Shown: piece by piece, positions 54,401-63,268 of the stretch | How positions within the stretch are numbered: the first letter of the stretch is position 1 | Layout: each line of letters opens with the position of its first letter | Source of the DNA: an uncultured Eubacteriales bacterium | GTDB taxonomy: Bacteria; Bacillota; Clostridia; Oscillospirales; UMGS1783 | DNA length: 64,000 nucleotides | Direction of reading: 5' to 3' | Assembly: GCA_934456365.1 (NCBI GenBank) | Contig: CAKSHC010000001.1 | Span: 186,001 to 250,000, forward strand | Notes under the pieces: generated by a model | Databases searched by the model: none | Told to the model about the DNA's origin: nothing | The model's input: the letters and a program-made list of their open reading frames with translations, nothing else | Translations under genes and position numbers: made by a program

Positions 54401-57400
54401 GCAGCAGCAGATTCCTTCCTCCGATTCCTTCCGGGGGCGCCGCCGATACAGAACGGCTTCTCCCTCCTGCCGGCATTCCATGGTCAATCCATAAAAGGCC
54501 GGATGCGCGTTTTCATCCGCACGAGAAGCCAAACAAGGCTCAAAATAGGCAAGAAAAGCTCCGGAAACCGGCTGACGCCCCGTATTTTTCAGACGAATCT
54601 CCCGAATTTCCCCCTCTTCTCTCACCGTCACCCGAATTTCGGACGAAAGATTTCCCGCCGTGCTTTCCAGGCAAAGGCCGTCCGTTGTGCGCTTACAGGC
54701 ATACCGGATCCGATCCCGATAGAAGGGGGCTGCCGTTAAAGGAATCCGGCGTTTCCCCACGGAAAAGGCAAAGAAGATTCCCTTTGCATTTTCCAGAAGA
54801 TCGTTGCGGTAAAGGGACACGGCCTTCCCCCGGAACATGCTGTATCCGGAGCCGGTTTCCGTTAAAAAGGCCGTATAGTCTTTTTGAGAAAGTCCGTAGG
54901 AGCCGGGATGCGCAATTCCCTCGGAAGCCGGAGCGTCCGCAGAAGACAGCGGCAGCGCATTCCCCCGTTTGGGCGTTTTAAGCCGCAGGGGAACCTGAAT
55001 CGATCGCGGCAGCCCGTTTTCCAGCAAGGGCAGATAAGCGGAAATTTCCTTTCTGCGCGTAAAACGACGCACAAAAAGCTCGTCCCGAAGCGCGTTCACA
55101 CACCCCACAAGGCTCATTCCGATATGGTGCGCCATATAGGTTTCCACCCGCTCCGGCATCCGTCCCACCCGGCTCTCGGTAAAGTCCATCGCCTCATAAA
55201 ATCCATACTTCCCCACCATCCCAAGCTCTTCCAGGGCAATCAGATTTCGGAAGGAGTCCTCCGGGAAGGCGGAAAGGGTCAGAAAGGTTGAATAAGGCGA
55301 AACCACCATTTCGTCGTCCAAATGCGGCTTTTCCCCGATTTTCTGCACACCCATCGCCTTATAGCGATAAGCCAATGCCGGATCAAAGGCATAAAAGCAG
55401 CTTTCGGAAATGCCGAACACGCCCCTCTTCATCCGCCCCCTCTGCGCAGCGAATGCAAAGGAAAGCGCTTCATATTGCTCGGTTCCTTCGGGAGCCGGCA
55501 AAAAGAGCCTCGGCATAAAAAATTCAAACATCGTTCCCGTCCAGGAACGAATGCCGAAATGAGATCCCTGCATGGCGTAAGGCGCCTCCAGGTGCGACCA
55601 GTGGCTATCGGGCACAAGCCCTTTGGCGCAGAGAGTGAAGCCGGTAAGGCGCGATTCGCTCATCAGCATGTCGTAGTGGTTGTCGTCCAACCGGCCCCTT
55701 TCCGCCGAATAGCCGATGAAAAACTGTCCGGCCTTCCGATCGTAAAGCCGCGAAAAATCCGGCCGGTTTTCCAGTGCATTGGCCCGCTCGATCAAAGAAA
55801 GAATGCGGGAATCCTCGTCCAGATAATCCTTGAGCCCTTCCTGCAAAACGCACAGGCAAACAAGGAAATTCCCGCTGTCCACCGTGGAAAGATAGCGCGG
55901 TAAAAGCGGCTGCATCGTGGTTGTGTCGTACCAGTTGAGCAGGTGCCCGTCAAAGCTCTCCAGCTTCTCCAGCGAATCCAGAATCGATTCCAATCTCTCC
56001 ACCATGCGATCGGTTCCGATAAACCCGAGATCACGGGCCGACAAAACGGCCAGCAGAGAAAGCCCCAGGTTGGTCGGCGAGGTTCTGTGGGCCGTGCCGC
56101 GATCCGGCGAAACCTGCTCGTTGTCGGGCAAAAGGAAATGATCTTCCGGAGTCAGATGATCGTCCACATAACGCCACATCCGCTCGCTCCAGGACAAAAC
56201 CTTTTCCCGGAAATGCACGCTCTGCAAAACCTCCTTTTTCCGGTAAGGCATGGAGAGCACCGTGAAAAGCACGGGCGTCAGGCACCAAAACCAGAACAAC
56301 AGACAGGTCCACTTCCCCGCTGCCGCTAAAGCCACGCTGACAAGAGCCGTTACAAGCGTGGGGCCCCAAAATTCGCGGTAGTAATTCATCCCCTCGCCCT
56401 TCCCTGCGTGCGGATTGAAAACCGTCCATTCCAAAAGCTTTTTCCGGGAAACCAGCTGCCGCCAAAGAGCGCGCGCAATCGCGTCGGCCGAACGATAGGC
56501 TAAAACAGGCAAAGCGGCGATCCGATAAAGGCTCTGCAGAATCCCAGCCTCAAATTCCGGCAAAACCCGGGAATAGTAAACCACCCGATGCGACAGGGCG
56601 GATCCGGTCAGAGCCTGAGAAATCAGGCGCACATAAGGAGAGGCAATCTCGGGGAGCAAAGCCGCCAAAACAACCGACAGAAAAATCGGGAAAGGCAGAA
56701 ACGCTCCGATCAGGATCATCAGAAAAGAAACGACCGGACAAAGCGAACGCAGAAGGTTATCCGCTATTTTATAGCGGTCGATTCCGGCGATCGGGAAAAG
56801 CGAGGCGGCCCGAAAAAGCTGCCAATCCCCGCGGATCCAGCGATGTTCCCGGTTCAGATAAGACAAAACCGTGTCCGGTTGGGATTCGGAAAAGGAGAGA
56901 TCGGAAACATAGCAGGCTTTCAAAACGGCGCCCTCCAAAAGGTCGTGGCTCAGCACCTCTTCCGGCGGCATTTTGCCGCTCAGCCGTTTCCGATAAACCT
57001 CCAGATCCATTAATCCCTTTCCGCAAAAGCTCCCGCTCTGGAAAAGATCCTGATAGAGCTCATGGTGCGTCGAAGGATAGCGGCGCGTCACATCCAAAGA
57101 CAAAAGAAGTCGTCCAAACGGTGTGTCAAACCCTTTGGTGGGAAGATGGGTCATAGCCGGCGAAAAAACGCCGTATCCTCCGATCATGCGCCCTTGCTCA
57201 TCAAAACGGGGCGCGTTTTCCGGATGGAGAGCCACCGCCACCAGCCGCTCCAGCGCGCCGATTTGCGGCTCGGTATCGTAGTCAAGCGTGAGAAGATAGC
57301 GGCTTTCCCGATTCAGAAAGCCGAAAAGGCGCAGAGAATCCTTCTCCTCGCCGCCCATCCAATCCACAAGGTCCTCAATAGCGCCCCGCTTTCGGTCCCG

Positions 57401-58597
57401 GCCAAGATAGGCATTTTGCGTTTTCGAAAAGGTGCGCTGCCGGATAACAGCATAAAAACGGCTGCCATAGCGTTCGTTCAGCTTCTCTACAGCCTGTTCA
57501 ATCTTAGCAAAAAGCGCACGATCCTCTTCCTCCTGCGCCTTTTTTGCCTCCGGGAGATCAAAAAGCATACCGAAACAGGCAGACTGTTCCCGATTTTGCA
57601 GATAAAGCCGCTCCAAAAGCGAGGGAAATTCCCGAAGTTCCTTTTCAAAAAGGATGGTGGGAACCGTCACACAAACGGGAGTTTTTCGCACGGCCGGCAA
57701 ATCGTGGCGCAGGCGCGGACGATAATCATCCCGGAAAATCGGCGCTAAGAGGAAGTGGATAAACACCTTTGAAGCCATATAAGACGGCAAAAGAGCCAAA
57801 ATTGAGAGCAAAATGGACCCGGAAATGAAAAAAAGCTGCACCGAAAGACTGGCAGTTGAGAGGAAAAGCGCCAGAAAATAGATCCATTTCTTTGCGGTTT
57901 GCTTCTCTTTTGGGAGAAAAAAACCGAGATATCCCCCCTCTTTCCGCGCCTTTTCCACCAGAAATCGGACGGCCTGCGGGATGGATTGACGCGTTTTATG
58001 CGCCCATTCTGCAATGCGATCCCTCAGTTCGCGGCGGCTTTTCCGATCCATCTGATGATAAATGGAGTCCTGATCCAGGATTTTTTCTTCTTCGCAGATC
58101 TTTGTCGCAAGTTCTTCCCAATCCATTCTTCCGATTTTGCGCAAAAAACCGATCGCTTCCAAACCGATCGTTCGCCAATCCGCGCTTTCCGGCCCGGGCT
58201 GGCGGCAAAGCTGCCGCAGGCGGGCAAACGCCTCCGTTTTCAGAAAAAGGGCAAACAGGTCCAGTGTTTCTCCGGTGATCGGATCGCTTTCAGCCGCCTG
58301 CATCAAAAAACGCCGAATGGAATTTTCGGAGTCCCCGCCGGATAAAAAGCAGGCGGCCGCCAGGGATCTTGCCTGCGAAAAGCTGGCGGCGGAAATTCGG
58401 CGGTTTTTCCCGTTTTGCCGAAGCGACTCCCGGACAGACAGATATTCTCTTTCCAAAAGATAAAAATCGTCCGCCAAAAGGGCGGCCAGCGGCGAATGCT
58501 CCTGCCGGTTTTTCCGAAAGGAATAAACGGCCACAAAGCATTGATCCAGAAAACGGCGAAGAGCCGCAAAGCGGGCTCGAACGGAAGGGCGAATCAT
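51410..58597 (-). CDS. Cyclic beta-1,2-glucan synthase-like protein (GT84-glycoamylase-GH94)
   Basis: 2395 residues from ATG 58597, which follows AGGAGAGGAG. The N-terminal third is a membrane glycosyltransferase of GT84 type: Asp-rich DYDTEP near residue 438 and the RWIRGDW signature near 585, with several membrane segments around. A glycoamylase-like domain (TSPTNLGL, about 840) follows. The C-terminal part is a GH94 phosphorylase with DWNDGFSG near 2094 and RENGGQYTHA near 2247. Proteobacterial homologues (about 2800 residues) synthesise and cyclise beta-1,2-glucan. Here the product could be linear or cyclic beta-1,2-glucan, secreted or wall-linked. Confidence 0.88.
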   Translation of the reverse strand: MIRPSVRARFAALRRFLDQCFVAVYSFRKNRQEHSPLAALLADDFYLLEREYLSVRESLRQNGKNRRISAASFSQARSLAAACFLSGGDSENSIRRFLMQAAESDPITGETLDLFALFLKTEAFARLRQLCRQPGPESADWRTIGLEAIGFLRKIGRMDWEELATKICEEEKILDQDSIYHQMDRKSRRELRDRIAEWAHKTRQSIPQAVRFLVEKARKEGGYLGFFLPKEKQTAKKWIYFLALFLSTASLSVQLFFISGSILLSILALLPSYMASKVFIHFLLAPIFRDDYRPRLRHDLPAVRKTPVCVTVPTILFEKELREFPSLLERLYLQNREQSACFGMLFDLPEAKKAQEEEDRALFAKIEQAVEKLNERYGSRFYAVIRQRTFSKTQNAYLGRDRKRGAIEDLVDWMGGEEKDSLRLFGFLNRESRYLLTLDYDTEPQIGALERLVAVALHPENAPRFDEQGRMIGGYGVFSPAMTHLPTKGFDTPFGRLLLSLDVTRRYPSTHHELYQDLFQSGSFCGKGLMDLEVYRKRLSGKMPPEEVLSHDLLEGAVLKACYVSDLSFSESQPDTVLSYLNREHRWIRGDWQLFRAASLFPIAGIDRYKIADNLLRSLCPVVSFLMILIGAFLPFPIFLSVVLAALLPEIASPYVRLISQALTGSALSHRVVYYSRVLPEFEAGILQSLYRIAALPVLAYRSADAIARALWRQLVSRKKLLEWTVFNPHAGKGEGMNYYREFWGPTLVTALVSVALAAAGKWTCLLFWFWCLTPVLFTVLSMPYRKKEVLQSVHFREKVLSWSERMWRYVDDHLTPEDHFLLPDNEQVSPDRGTAHRTSPTNLGLSLLAVLSARDLGFIGTDRMVERLESILDSLEKLESFDGHLLNWYDTTTMQPLLPRYLSTVDSGNFLVCLCVLQEGLKDYLDEDSRILSLIERANALENRPDFSRLYDRKAGQFFIGYSAERGRLDDNHYDMLMSESRLTGFTLCAKGLVPDSHWSHLEAPYAMQGSHFGIRSWTGTMFEFFMPRLFLPAPEGTEQYEALSFAFAAQRGRMKRGVFGISESCFYAFDPALAYRYKAMGVQKIGEKPHLDDEMVVSPYSTFLTLSAFPEDSFRNLIALEELGMVGKYGFYEAMDFTESRVGRMPERVETYMAHHIGMSLVGCVNALRDELFVRRFTRRKEISAYLPLLENGLPRSIQVPLRLKTPKRGNALPLSSADAPASEGIAHPGSYGLSQKDYTAFLTETGSGYSMFRGKAVSLYRNDLLENAKGIFFAFSVGKRRIPLTAAPFYRDRIRYACKRTTDGLCLESTAGNLSSEIRVTVREEGEIREIRLKNTGRQPVSGAFLAYFEPCLASRADENAHPAFYGLTMECRQEGEAVLYRRRPRKESEEGICCCAGLTGAPGGKIFTDRSDFWSDQEDFLGAFSREGALKEAPIYPCFCEQMEVRIPAGGEKILRFACGVGSDAEEAKNAWLKLQGETLAPLCCDTGECLPPALLTDLLFPCQEGSFPYGGKTSCGEILWSAGVSGDLPYLLVEIESEENAGSVRFYLDLFRRLREMQCECELVFYYYDEGKYDRPVYNLLSAQILGFGCEPYLGVRGGIHLCAAGTEEERKVFLAGAAFFAGREPRRHFVQHALPTIRFSEPLYSENSSGYAVEGGRFQRGGFSLAAPIAPRPIWSNVLAAPRFGTIVSERGPGFTFFRNSGLFRLTPWENDPLKGDYGERLLLTLGKDLIDPMKRAAVFFEPGKAEYDSVFSGVEIHVEIFLKKEEKIVEVTLRNQTSGNLTWEAAYGVIPALGMTAHRGFYDLARHRCGYYLQNAYLPEDKDKTAYLSCGEANLFTRDRLGFLSGRFDGQESFADDLFAACGRRFSLRAHGVERVRFRFGCVSRPIFAYERACLDEERGALPERALKMETPDGALDAFVNTFLYEQVVASRLYARSGYYQSSGAYGFRDQLQDCMSLRLLEPGALRRQIIRSCLHQFEEGDVMHWWHPRQSRAFPDRGVRTRCSDDLLWLPLAAAEYVKMGDRDILRKELPYRTAPELLPEEEERYFSPEYTREKESVYAHCLRAFSRGLRYGAHGLLLMGSCDWNDGFSGIGRKGRGESVWLSMFAVYVVGAFLPVCREMGDETAFQRLSEHRRQLIAAIEKAAWDGEWYRRAFFDDGSVLGGAENPECRIDLLPQAFALLCQSFDVNRVRMANEAAQRQLMQADCKAVSLFTPPFVSPERWPGYINGYVAGVRENGGQYTHALCFWAWARYQAKDAEGGYRLLQWLNPAERGHAYGGEPYVLAGDVYTAKEHRGHAGWTWYTGAAGWMLRVVLEGLFGLSRQQDRLSIHPQLPKEWPGAKIALTVDRTPLEICVKRKGQYALCVDGKAAEWVPLDGNRHGVEVWL

Positions 58598-58616
58598 ACG
58601 AATGCTCCTCTCCTTT

Positions 58617-59471
58617 TCATTGATAGGATAAAAAGCCGACGCCGGCAATTTCACTGGCTTGCGAAACAATAAAAAAGGCGTCTTTATCTTCCTGTAAAAT
58701 CAGGCGCCGCAAAACCGGCATTTCATAACGGTAAACGGCGCACAGCAAAACCGGCTGTTCGCTTCGTTCAAAGCAGCCGCGCGCGTAAAGCAGGGTTGCG
58801 CCCCGGTGCATCTTTTCCAGGATCTGTTGGGCGATCCATTTATAGCGAGCCGATACGATCAGACAAAAGCATCCCTTTTCCGATCGGGAAAGAATCCGGT
58901 CGATCACCATGGATCCGGAAAAGATATAAATGGCGGAATAGAGCGCCGTTGTCAGATTTCGATCGACAACCAGCGTCCCGGCGCCAACGATGACGGCATC
59001 GATCAAAAAGATCAGCCGTCCCATATCCCACTGCGGCTTTTTGGTGCGGATCAGCTGAGTGAGCAGATCGCTGCCGCCGGTTGTGATCCCGCGCAGGTAG
59101 ATGATCCCAAGCCCGCAGCCGGAAAGGATTCCGCCGAAAAGACAGGCCATCAGGCGATCCCCCGTATAGACCGGCAGGAAAGAAAGAAGGTCTACTGTGG
59201 CTGCGCTGAGAAAGGTGGCGAGGATCGTTTTTACCAAAAAGCTCCCGCCCAGCCGACGGATACTGACAGCAAACAGCGGCAGGTTGACGAGCACGATCCC
59301 CAGCCCGACCGGAAGAGAGATCAAATGATTGACCACGATCGCGATCCCTGTCGCTCCTCCGGCAATCAGGCCGGAAGGCAGCGCAAAAACCCGGACGGCC
59401 ACCCCATAGAGCAAGGAGCCCGCCAAAACAAAGATTCCATCCCAAAGCCATTCTTTTCCCGCTGATTTCAT
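58617..59471 (-). CDS. YitT family membrane protein
   Basis: 284 residues: five to six membrane segments, including GGATGIAIVVNHLIS and GIIYLRGITTGGSDLL, then a cytoplasmic DUF2179 domain (from about 195). YitT/DUF2179 proteins are common in Firmicutes and their substrate is unknown. It precedes the glucan synthase gene by 19 bases and may be co-transcribed with it. Confidence 0.9.
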   Translation of the reverse strand: MKSAGKEWLWDGIFVLAGSLLYGVAVRVFALPSGLIAGGATGIAIVVNHLISLPVGLGIVLVNLPLFAVSIRRLGGSFLVKTILATFLSAATVDLLSFLPVYTGDRLMACLFGGILSGCGLGIIYLRGITTGGSDLLTQLIRTKKPQWDMGRLIFLIDAVIVGAGTLVVDRNLTTALYSAIYIFSGSMVIDRILSRSEKGCFCLIVSARYKWIAQQILEKMHRGATLLYARGCFERSEQPVLLCAVYRYEMPVLRRLILQEDKDAFFIVSQASEIAGVGFLSYQ

Positions 59472-59516
59472 TTGCAGTCACCCGTTGCAGTATTCTCGGG
59501 AAAAGGGGAAATTATA

Positions 59517-59547
59517 CAAAAAAGCAGCAGATGCTCATCTGCTGCTT
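59517..59547 (-). terminator. Terminator overlapping the mrnC stop codon
   Basis: Perfect 12-base arms AAGCAGCAGATG and CATCTGCTGCTT with a tiny centre. On the minus strand a six-T run follows. The stop codon of mrnC lies in the centre of the hairpin. Confidence 0.85.
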
Positions 59548-59936
59548 GTCGCTTCGGTTTGTGTCAGATACTCGAAAATCGGGTCAAAAAGGGCTTGAAT
59601 TCTTTCCTGCTCGTTCCTCAATTCCAAATACCCGAACACCGCCTCCAAAGCTGTGGCATGGTGGTAATCGCCCAGGGAAGCATGCCGGGGGACATGAGGA
59701 GAATTGGCGTTGCGGGCGCGGCGGAAAACGGAAAGCTCGTCCGGTCGCAAAAGCGGAACCAGAACCGAACAGGCAAGGCTTTGCCGGGGAGCGCTCACAT
59801 AGCGCATGGCTTCGCGATGCAGCTGCCCGGCGGGAAGAGCCTCCTGCCGAATCAGCCGGGCGCGCACCAGGCGCTCATAGACCGCATCGCCCAAATAGGC
59901 GAGCGAGAGGACATTCATGGTAAACGGTTCCTGCAT
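59535..59936 (-). CDS. mrnC: Mini-ribonuclease III
   Basis: 133 residues, the RNase III catalytic domain without a dsRNA-binding domain. LAYLGDAVYE is the MrnC signature, and the EAVFGYLEL segment carries the second acidic group. In Bacillus it matures 23S rRNA ends. It lies two bases after recR. Its last codons and stop form part of its terminator. Confidence 0.93.
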   Translation of the reverse strand: MQEPFTMNVLSLAYLGDAVYERLVRARLIRQEALPAGQLHREAMRYVSAPRQSLACSVLVPLLRPDELSVFRRARNANSPHVPRHASLGDYHHATALEAVFGYLELRNEQERIQALFDPIFEYLTQTEATSSR

Positions 59937-59938
59937 AG

Positions 59939-60544
59939 TTACTCCAAGGCTCTGCGCCCCTCGAAGGCCCTCAGAAGAGTGACCTCATCGGTGTAGCGAA
60001 GATCCCCGCCGACCGGTATTCCATAGGCAATGCGGGAAACATTCACACCAAGGGGCTTGAGCATTTTATGAATATAGGTTGCCGTCATTTCCCCTTCGAT
60101 GGTGGGATTGGTGGCCAAAATAACCTCTTCCACTCTCCCCTGCCCGACGCGCTCGATCAGCTCGCGGATTTTCAGCGCCTCGGGCCCGATTCCATCCATC
60201 GGCGAGATCACGCCATGGAGAACATGGTAAAGGCCTTTATAGTCCCGAATTCGCTCAAAGGGCGGGATATCCTGCGGCTGCTCCACCACGCAGATCTTGG
60301 TATGATCGCGCTCGGCGGAGGAGCAGATTTCGCACACGCCGTCCATCCCGGTAAAGCCAAAACAGACCGGGCAGGTGTGCATGTGCTGTTTGGCATACAA
60401 AAGGGCTGCGGCAAAATCCTGCACTTCCGCATCGGACATTTCGATCACCTCATACGCCAGGCGCTGTGCGGTTTTCGATCCGATGCCGGGCAGCTTGCGA
60501 AACTGCTCAGCCAGCTGATGAAGCGGCGTTCCGTAGGGTTCCAT
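59939..60544 (-). CDS. recR: Recombination protein RecR
   Basis: 201 residues: an N-terminal helix-hairpin-helix (LPGIGSKTAQRLA), a zinc finger (CPVC...CEIC), and a Toprim domain with ILATNPTIEGEMTATY. It acts with RecF/RecO in gap repair. The mrnC-recR-ybaB-dnaX order here has the recR-ybaB-dnaX core that is widely conserved. Confidence 0.97.
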   Translation of the reverse strand: MEPYGTPLHQLAEQFRKLPGIGSKTAQRLAYEVIEMSDAEVQDFAAALLYAKQHMHTCPVCFGFTGMDGVCEICSSAERDHTKICVVEQPQDIPPFERIRDYKGLYHVLHGVISPMDGIGPEALKIRELIERVGQGRVEEVILATNPTIEGEMTATYIHKMLKPLGVNVSRIAYGIPVGGDLRYTDEVTLLRAFEGRRALE

Positions 60545-60549
60545 GGATC

Positions 60550-60897
60550 TTAAAACATGCCGGGGAGGCCCATGGAACCGAGCTCACCCGTGATTTTTCC
60601 CATTTCGTCTTCCGAAGCCTTATCCGCCGCTTCCATTGCTGCGTTAACGGCGGCGCAGACAAGATCCTGAAGCGTTTCGGCGTCCTCGGGATCAATCACC
60701 GAGGGATCGATCGTTACCGATTGAACACGGTGCGTGCCGGTCACCACAGCGGTCACAACCCCGCCGCCGGAGGAAGCGGAATATTCGCTTTCCGCCAGTT
60801 CCGCCTGCTTCGCCTCCATTTCTTCCTGCATTTTCTTCAATTTATTGAGAGAGCTCAGGCTGGGACCGCCAGCATCTTTGGGAATACGAACCTTCAT
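60550..60897 (-). CDS. YbaB/EbfC nucleoid-associated protein
   Basis: 115 residues: an N-terminal helix rich in Lys/Glu (LNKLKKMQEEMEAKQAELAES), the family's VTAVVTGTHRVQSVTIDPSVID core, and a Met-rich C terminus (LGSMGLPGMF). It is a DNA-binding dimer. Its place between dnaX and recR is the classic one. Confidence 0.95.
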   Translation of the reverse strand: MKVRIPKDAGGPSLSSLNKLKKMQEEMEAKQAELAESEYSASSGGGVVTAVVTGTHRVQSVTIDPSVIDPEDAETLQDLVCAAVNAAMEAADKASEDEMGKITGELGSMGLPGMF

Positions 60898-60918
60898 ATA
60901 AATCCTCCTATGGTTGGT

Positions 60919-62436
60919 TTACAGAGAAAAAGAATCGTTTGCCGGGCTTTCCGTCGGCGCGGATGCAGCCGGACGAACGACCGACAGGGCCGGGGCAAAG
61001 CCCGCAACGGAAGCTGCTGCGCTGCGGATAACCTCCTGGACATCGCTGCGGCAGGCAAATTCATATTCCGTATCCGAAGCGGCGAAAAGGGTGAGCTTCT
61101 CCCCTTTCAGAACGCCCTTCTGCGGAATAAAAAAGCGAATATTCGGCTGAGCGATCGCCGATCGGATACGCGGATAAAGATCGCTTTCCGAATGCGGCTC
61201 TTCCTTTTCCGGTTCCGTCGAAGCGGCGCTCGGCTCCGGCGTTTTCTCCGGTTGGGGTTCCGCTTTTTGAGGCGCGGGCGGCACCTCGGACGAGGGCTGC
61301 GGCTCCTTTTTTACCGGGACCGGCTGCGGCTTGGCTGCCGGCATCGCCCAAATCGGCTTGGAAGAAAGACGGCAGAGGCGCAGAACGGACATTTGCGCCA
61401 TAGCCAGGTTATCGGTGTTTTTCGTGGCCGTTGCCAAGGAGGCATTCAGCTCGTCGGCGCAGGCAAAGAGATATTCTGTGCTCAGCCGCCCGGCAAGCTC
61501 GCAAAACGCGCCGATCTCATCCTTGCTGCGGCGGACGCTGCCGGTGGCTCCCATTTGAATCAAAAGGAGATCCCGGCAGCAGCCGATCAACTCGCCGAGA
61601 AGCGTGTCCATCCTTTTGGAGGACTGATAAAATCGATCCAATCGGCTCATGGCTCCGGCTGTATCGCCCTGGAAGCAGGTATTCAAAAGATCCAAAAGGT
61701 CCTCGCTTCCGGCCATTCCGACGACATCCAAAACCGTTTGCCGGGTGATTTTTCCGGCCGTTTGGCATTGCTCCAGAATGGAGAGGGAATCGCGCATGGC
61801 GCCATCGCCCAAAAGGGCGATCCAATCCAATGCCGCGTCGTCGATCTCGATTCCTTCCTGCTGGCAGATCATGCGCAGGCGCGGTACAACGGTTTCCACC
61901 GAAAGACGCTTGAAGTCAAAGCGCTGGCAACGGGAAAGGATTGTGGCGGGAATTTTCTGGACTTCGGTTGTGGCCAGAATGAAAACAACATATTCCGGCG
62001 GCTCTTCCAGCGTTTTGAGCAGGGCATTAAAAGCGGCGGGGCTCATCATCTGAACCTCGTCGATGATATAGACCTTCTTTTTCCCGATAGACGGGGCGTA
62101 GACCACCTCTTCGATCAGCGCGCGGACATCTTCCACCCGGCTTTTGCTGGCGGCGTCCATTTCCAGCACATCGTAGAGCGCATCTTCCTCAAACAGGCGG
62201 CAATTCGCGCATTTTCCGCAGGGCTCGCCATCTTGCGGGTCCAGGCAGTTGACGGCCTTGGCAAAAATTTTGGCGCAGGAAGTTTTACCGGTACCACGGG
62301 TACCGGTGAAGAGGTAGGCGTGGCCGATTTTTCCGAGAGAAATCTGATTTCTTAATGTTTCCGTGATCGGATCCTGGCCGCAGACATCGGAAAACCGAGT
62401 GGGCCGCCATTTACGATACAGCGCCTGATATTCCAT
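60919..62436 (-). CDS. dnaX: DNA polymerase III subunits gamma and tau
   Basis: 505 residues. The Walker A is GTRGTGKTSCAK, the zinc module is CxxCxxC (CGKCANC), and IIDEVQMMSPAAFNALLKTLEEPP forms the Walker B/sensor region. A Pro/Glu-rich linker follows from about 370. It is the clamp-loader ATPase of the replisome. No frameshift signal for a separate gamma product was obvious. GGAG lies five bases before the ATG, just after the SRP RNA. Confidence 0.96.
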   Translation of the reverse strand: MEYQALYRKWRPTRFSDVCGQDPITETLRNQISLGKIGHAYLFTGTRGTGKTSCAKIFAKAVNCLDPQDGEPCGKCANCRLFEEDALYDVLEMDAASKSRVEDVRALIEEVVYAPSIGKKKVYIIDEVQMMSPAAFNALLKTLEEPPEYVVFILATTEVQKIPATILSRCQRFDFKRLSVETVVPRLRMICQQEGIEIDDAALDWIALLGDGAMRDSLSILEQCQTAGKITRQTVLDVVGMAGSEDLLDLLNTCFQGDTAGAMSRLDRFYQSSKRMDTLLGELIGCCRDLLLIQMGATGSVRRSKDEIGAFCELAGRLSTEYLFACADELNASLATATKNTDNLAMAQMSVLRLCRLSSKPIWAMPAAKPQPVPVKKEPQPSSEVPPAPQKAEPQPEKTPEPSAASTEPEKEEPHSESDLYPRIRSAIAQPNIRFFIPQKGVLKGEKLTLFAASDTEYEFACRSDVQEVIRSAAASVAGFAPALSVVRPAASAPTESPANDSFSL

Positions 62437-62458
62437 AGAAACTCCAAATAAATAAAAT

Positions 62459-62556
62459 GAGACAGGGTACCTACTGCACCCGGAACGAACTGCTTAATGC
62501 TGCTCGGTTCCCCGCCTGACATGGTTCACAGACATCCGCCGCGTAGGACCTGTCTC
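62459..62556 (-). ncRNA. ffs: Small (4.5S-type) signal recognition particle RNA
   Basis: On the minus strand the conserved SRP core reads ATGTCAGG, GGAA, then AGCAGCATTAAG, as in the bacterial Ffh-binding helix 8. The ends GACAGGTCC/TACC...CTGTC pair to close the hairpin (62461-62554). The RNA is about 95 nt, the small class without an Alu domain. It lies just upstream of dnaX, the usual site in Firmicutes. With Ffh and FtsY it targets membrane proteins. Confidence 0.95.
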
Positions 62557-62563
62557 GATTCTT

Positions 62564-62592
62564 ATTATACTAAACTCTTCTCCCTTTTGCAA
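62564..62592 (-). promoter_or_regulatory. Promoter for the SRP RNA
   Basis: On the minus strand: TTGCAA (62592-62587), a 17-base spacer and perfect TATAAT (62569-62564), with the start of the RNA about seven bases downstream. Confidence 0.88.
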
Positions 62593-62599
62593 GGAAAAA

Positions 62600-63256
62600 T
62601 TACGCTCGCCGGCTTCTCTTCAAAGCAGTGACAGCCGCCTGCAGATCCGGCGCCCGAAAAACGGCGCTCCCGGCGACCAGGACATCGGTTCCGGCGCGGG
62701 TCAGGAGGTCTGCGTTATCCGGGGAAACGCCGCCGTCCACTTCGATTTGATAGGTATAGCCTTTTTCCCGGCGCTGCCGATCCAGCCATTCGATTTTCGG
62801 CACCATATCGGCCATGAATTTCTGGCCGCCGAAGCCCGGCTCTACCGTCATCACAAGAACCATATCCAAAGAATCCAGATACGGCGAGAGCGCCTCAACC
62901 GGGGTGCCCGGCTTGACGCTGAGAGAGGCTTTCAGACCCAGCTCATGGATTTGCCGGATGGCTTTTGCCGCGTCGGGCGCAGCTTCAATGTGGAAGGTGA
63001 TGATATCCGCTCCGGAGCGGGCGAAATCTTTCAGATAGCGGATAGGGTCCTCGATCATCAGATGCACGTCGAACACCCCGCCGACAGCGCAGCGAAGCGA
63101 CGAGATCACACAGGGGCCGATGGTAAGATTCGGGACGAAGGCTCCGTCCATTACGTCGATATGAAGATACTCCGCGCCGGCATCCAGCACACGCTGGCAA
63201 TCGTCGGCCAAATGGGCGAAATCGGCAGAGAGGATGGAAGGTGCAACAACAGCCAT
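62600..63256 (-). CDS. rpe: Ribulose-phosphate 3-epimerase
   Basis: 218 residues, TIM barrel. The signatures APSILSADFAHL, HIDVMDGAFVPN, VHLMIEDPIRY and MTVEPGFGGQKF, with the second Asp in EVDGGVSPDNA, carry the metal ligands. It interconverts ribulose 5-phosphate and xylulose 5-phosphate. It lies 12 bases after the HAD gene; the two may be an operon. Confidence 0.96.
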   Translation of the reverse strand: MAVVAPSILSADFAHLADDCQRVLDAGAEYLHIDVMDGAFVPNLTIGPCVISSLRCAVGGVFDVHLMIEDPIRYLKDFARSGADIITFHIEAAPDAAKAIRQIHELGLKASLSVKPGTPVEALSPYLDSLDMVLVMTVEPGFGGQKFMADMVPKIEWLDRQRREKGYTYQIEVDGGVSPDNADLLTRAGTDVLVAGSAVFRAPDLQAAVTALKRSRRA

Positions 63257-63268
63257 GATAAAAACTCC

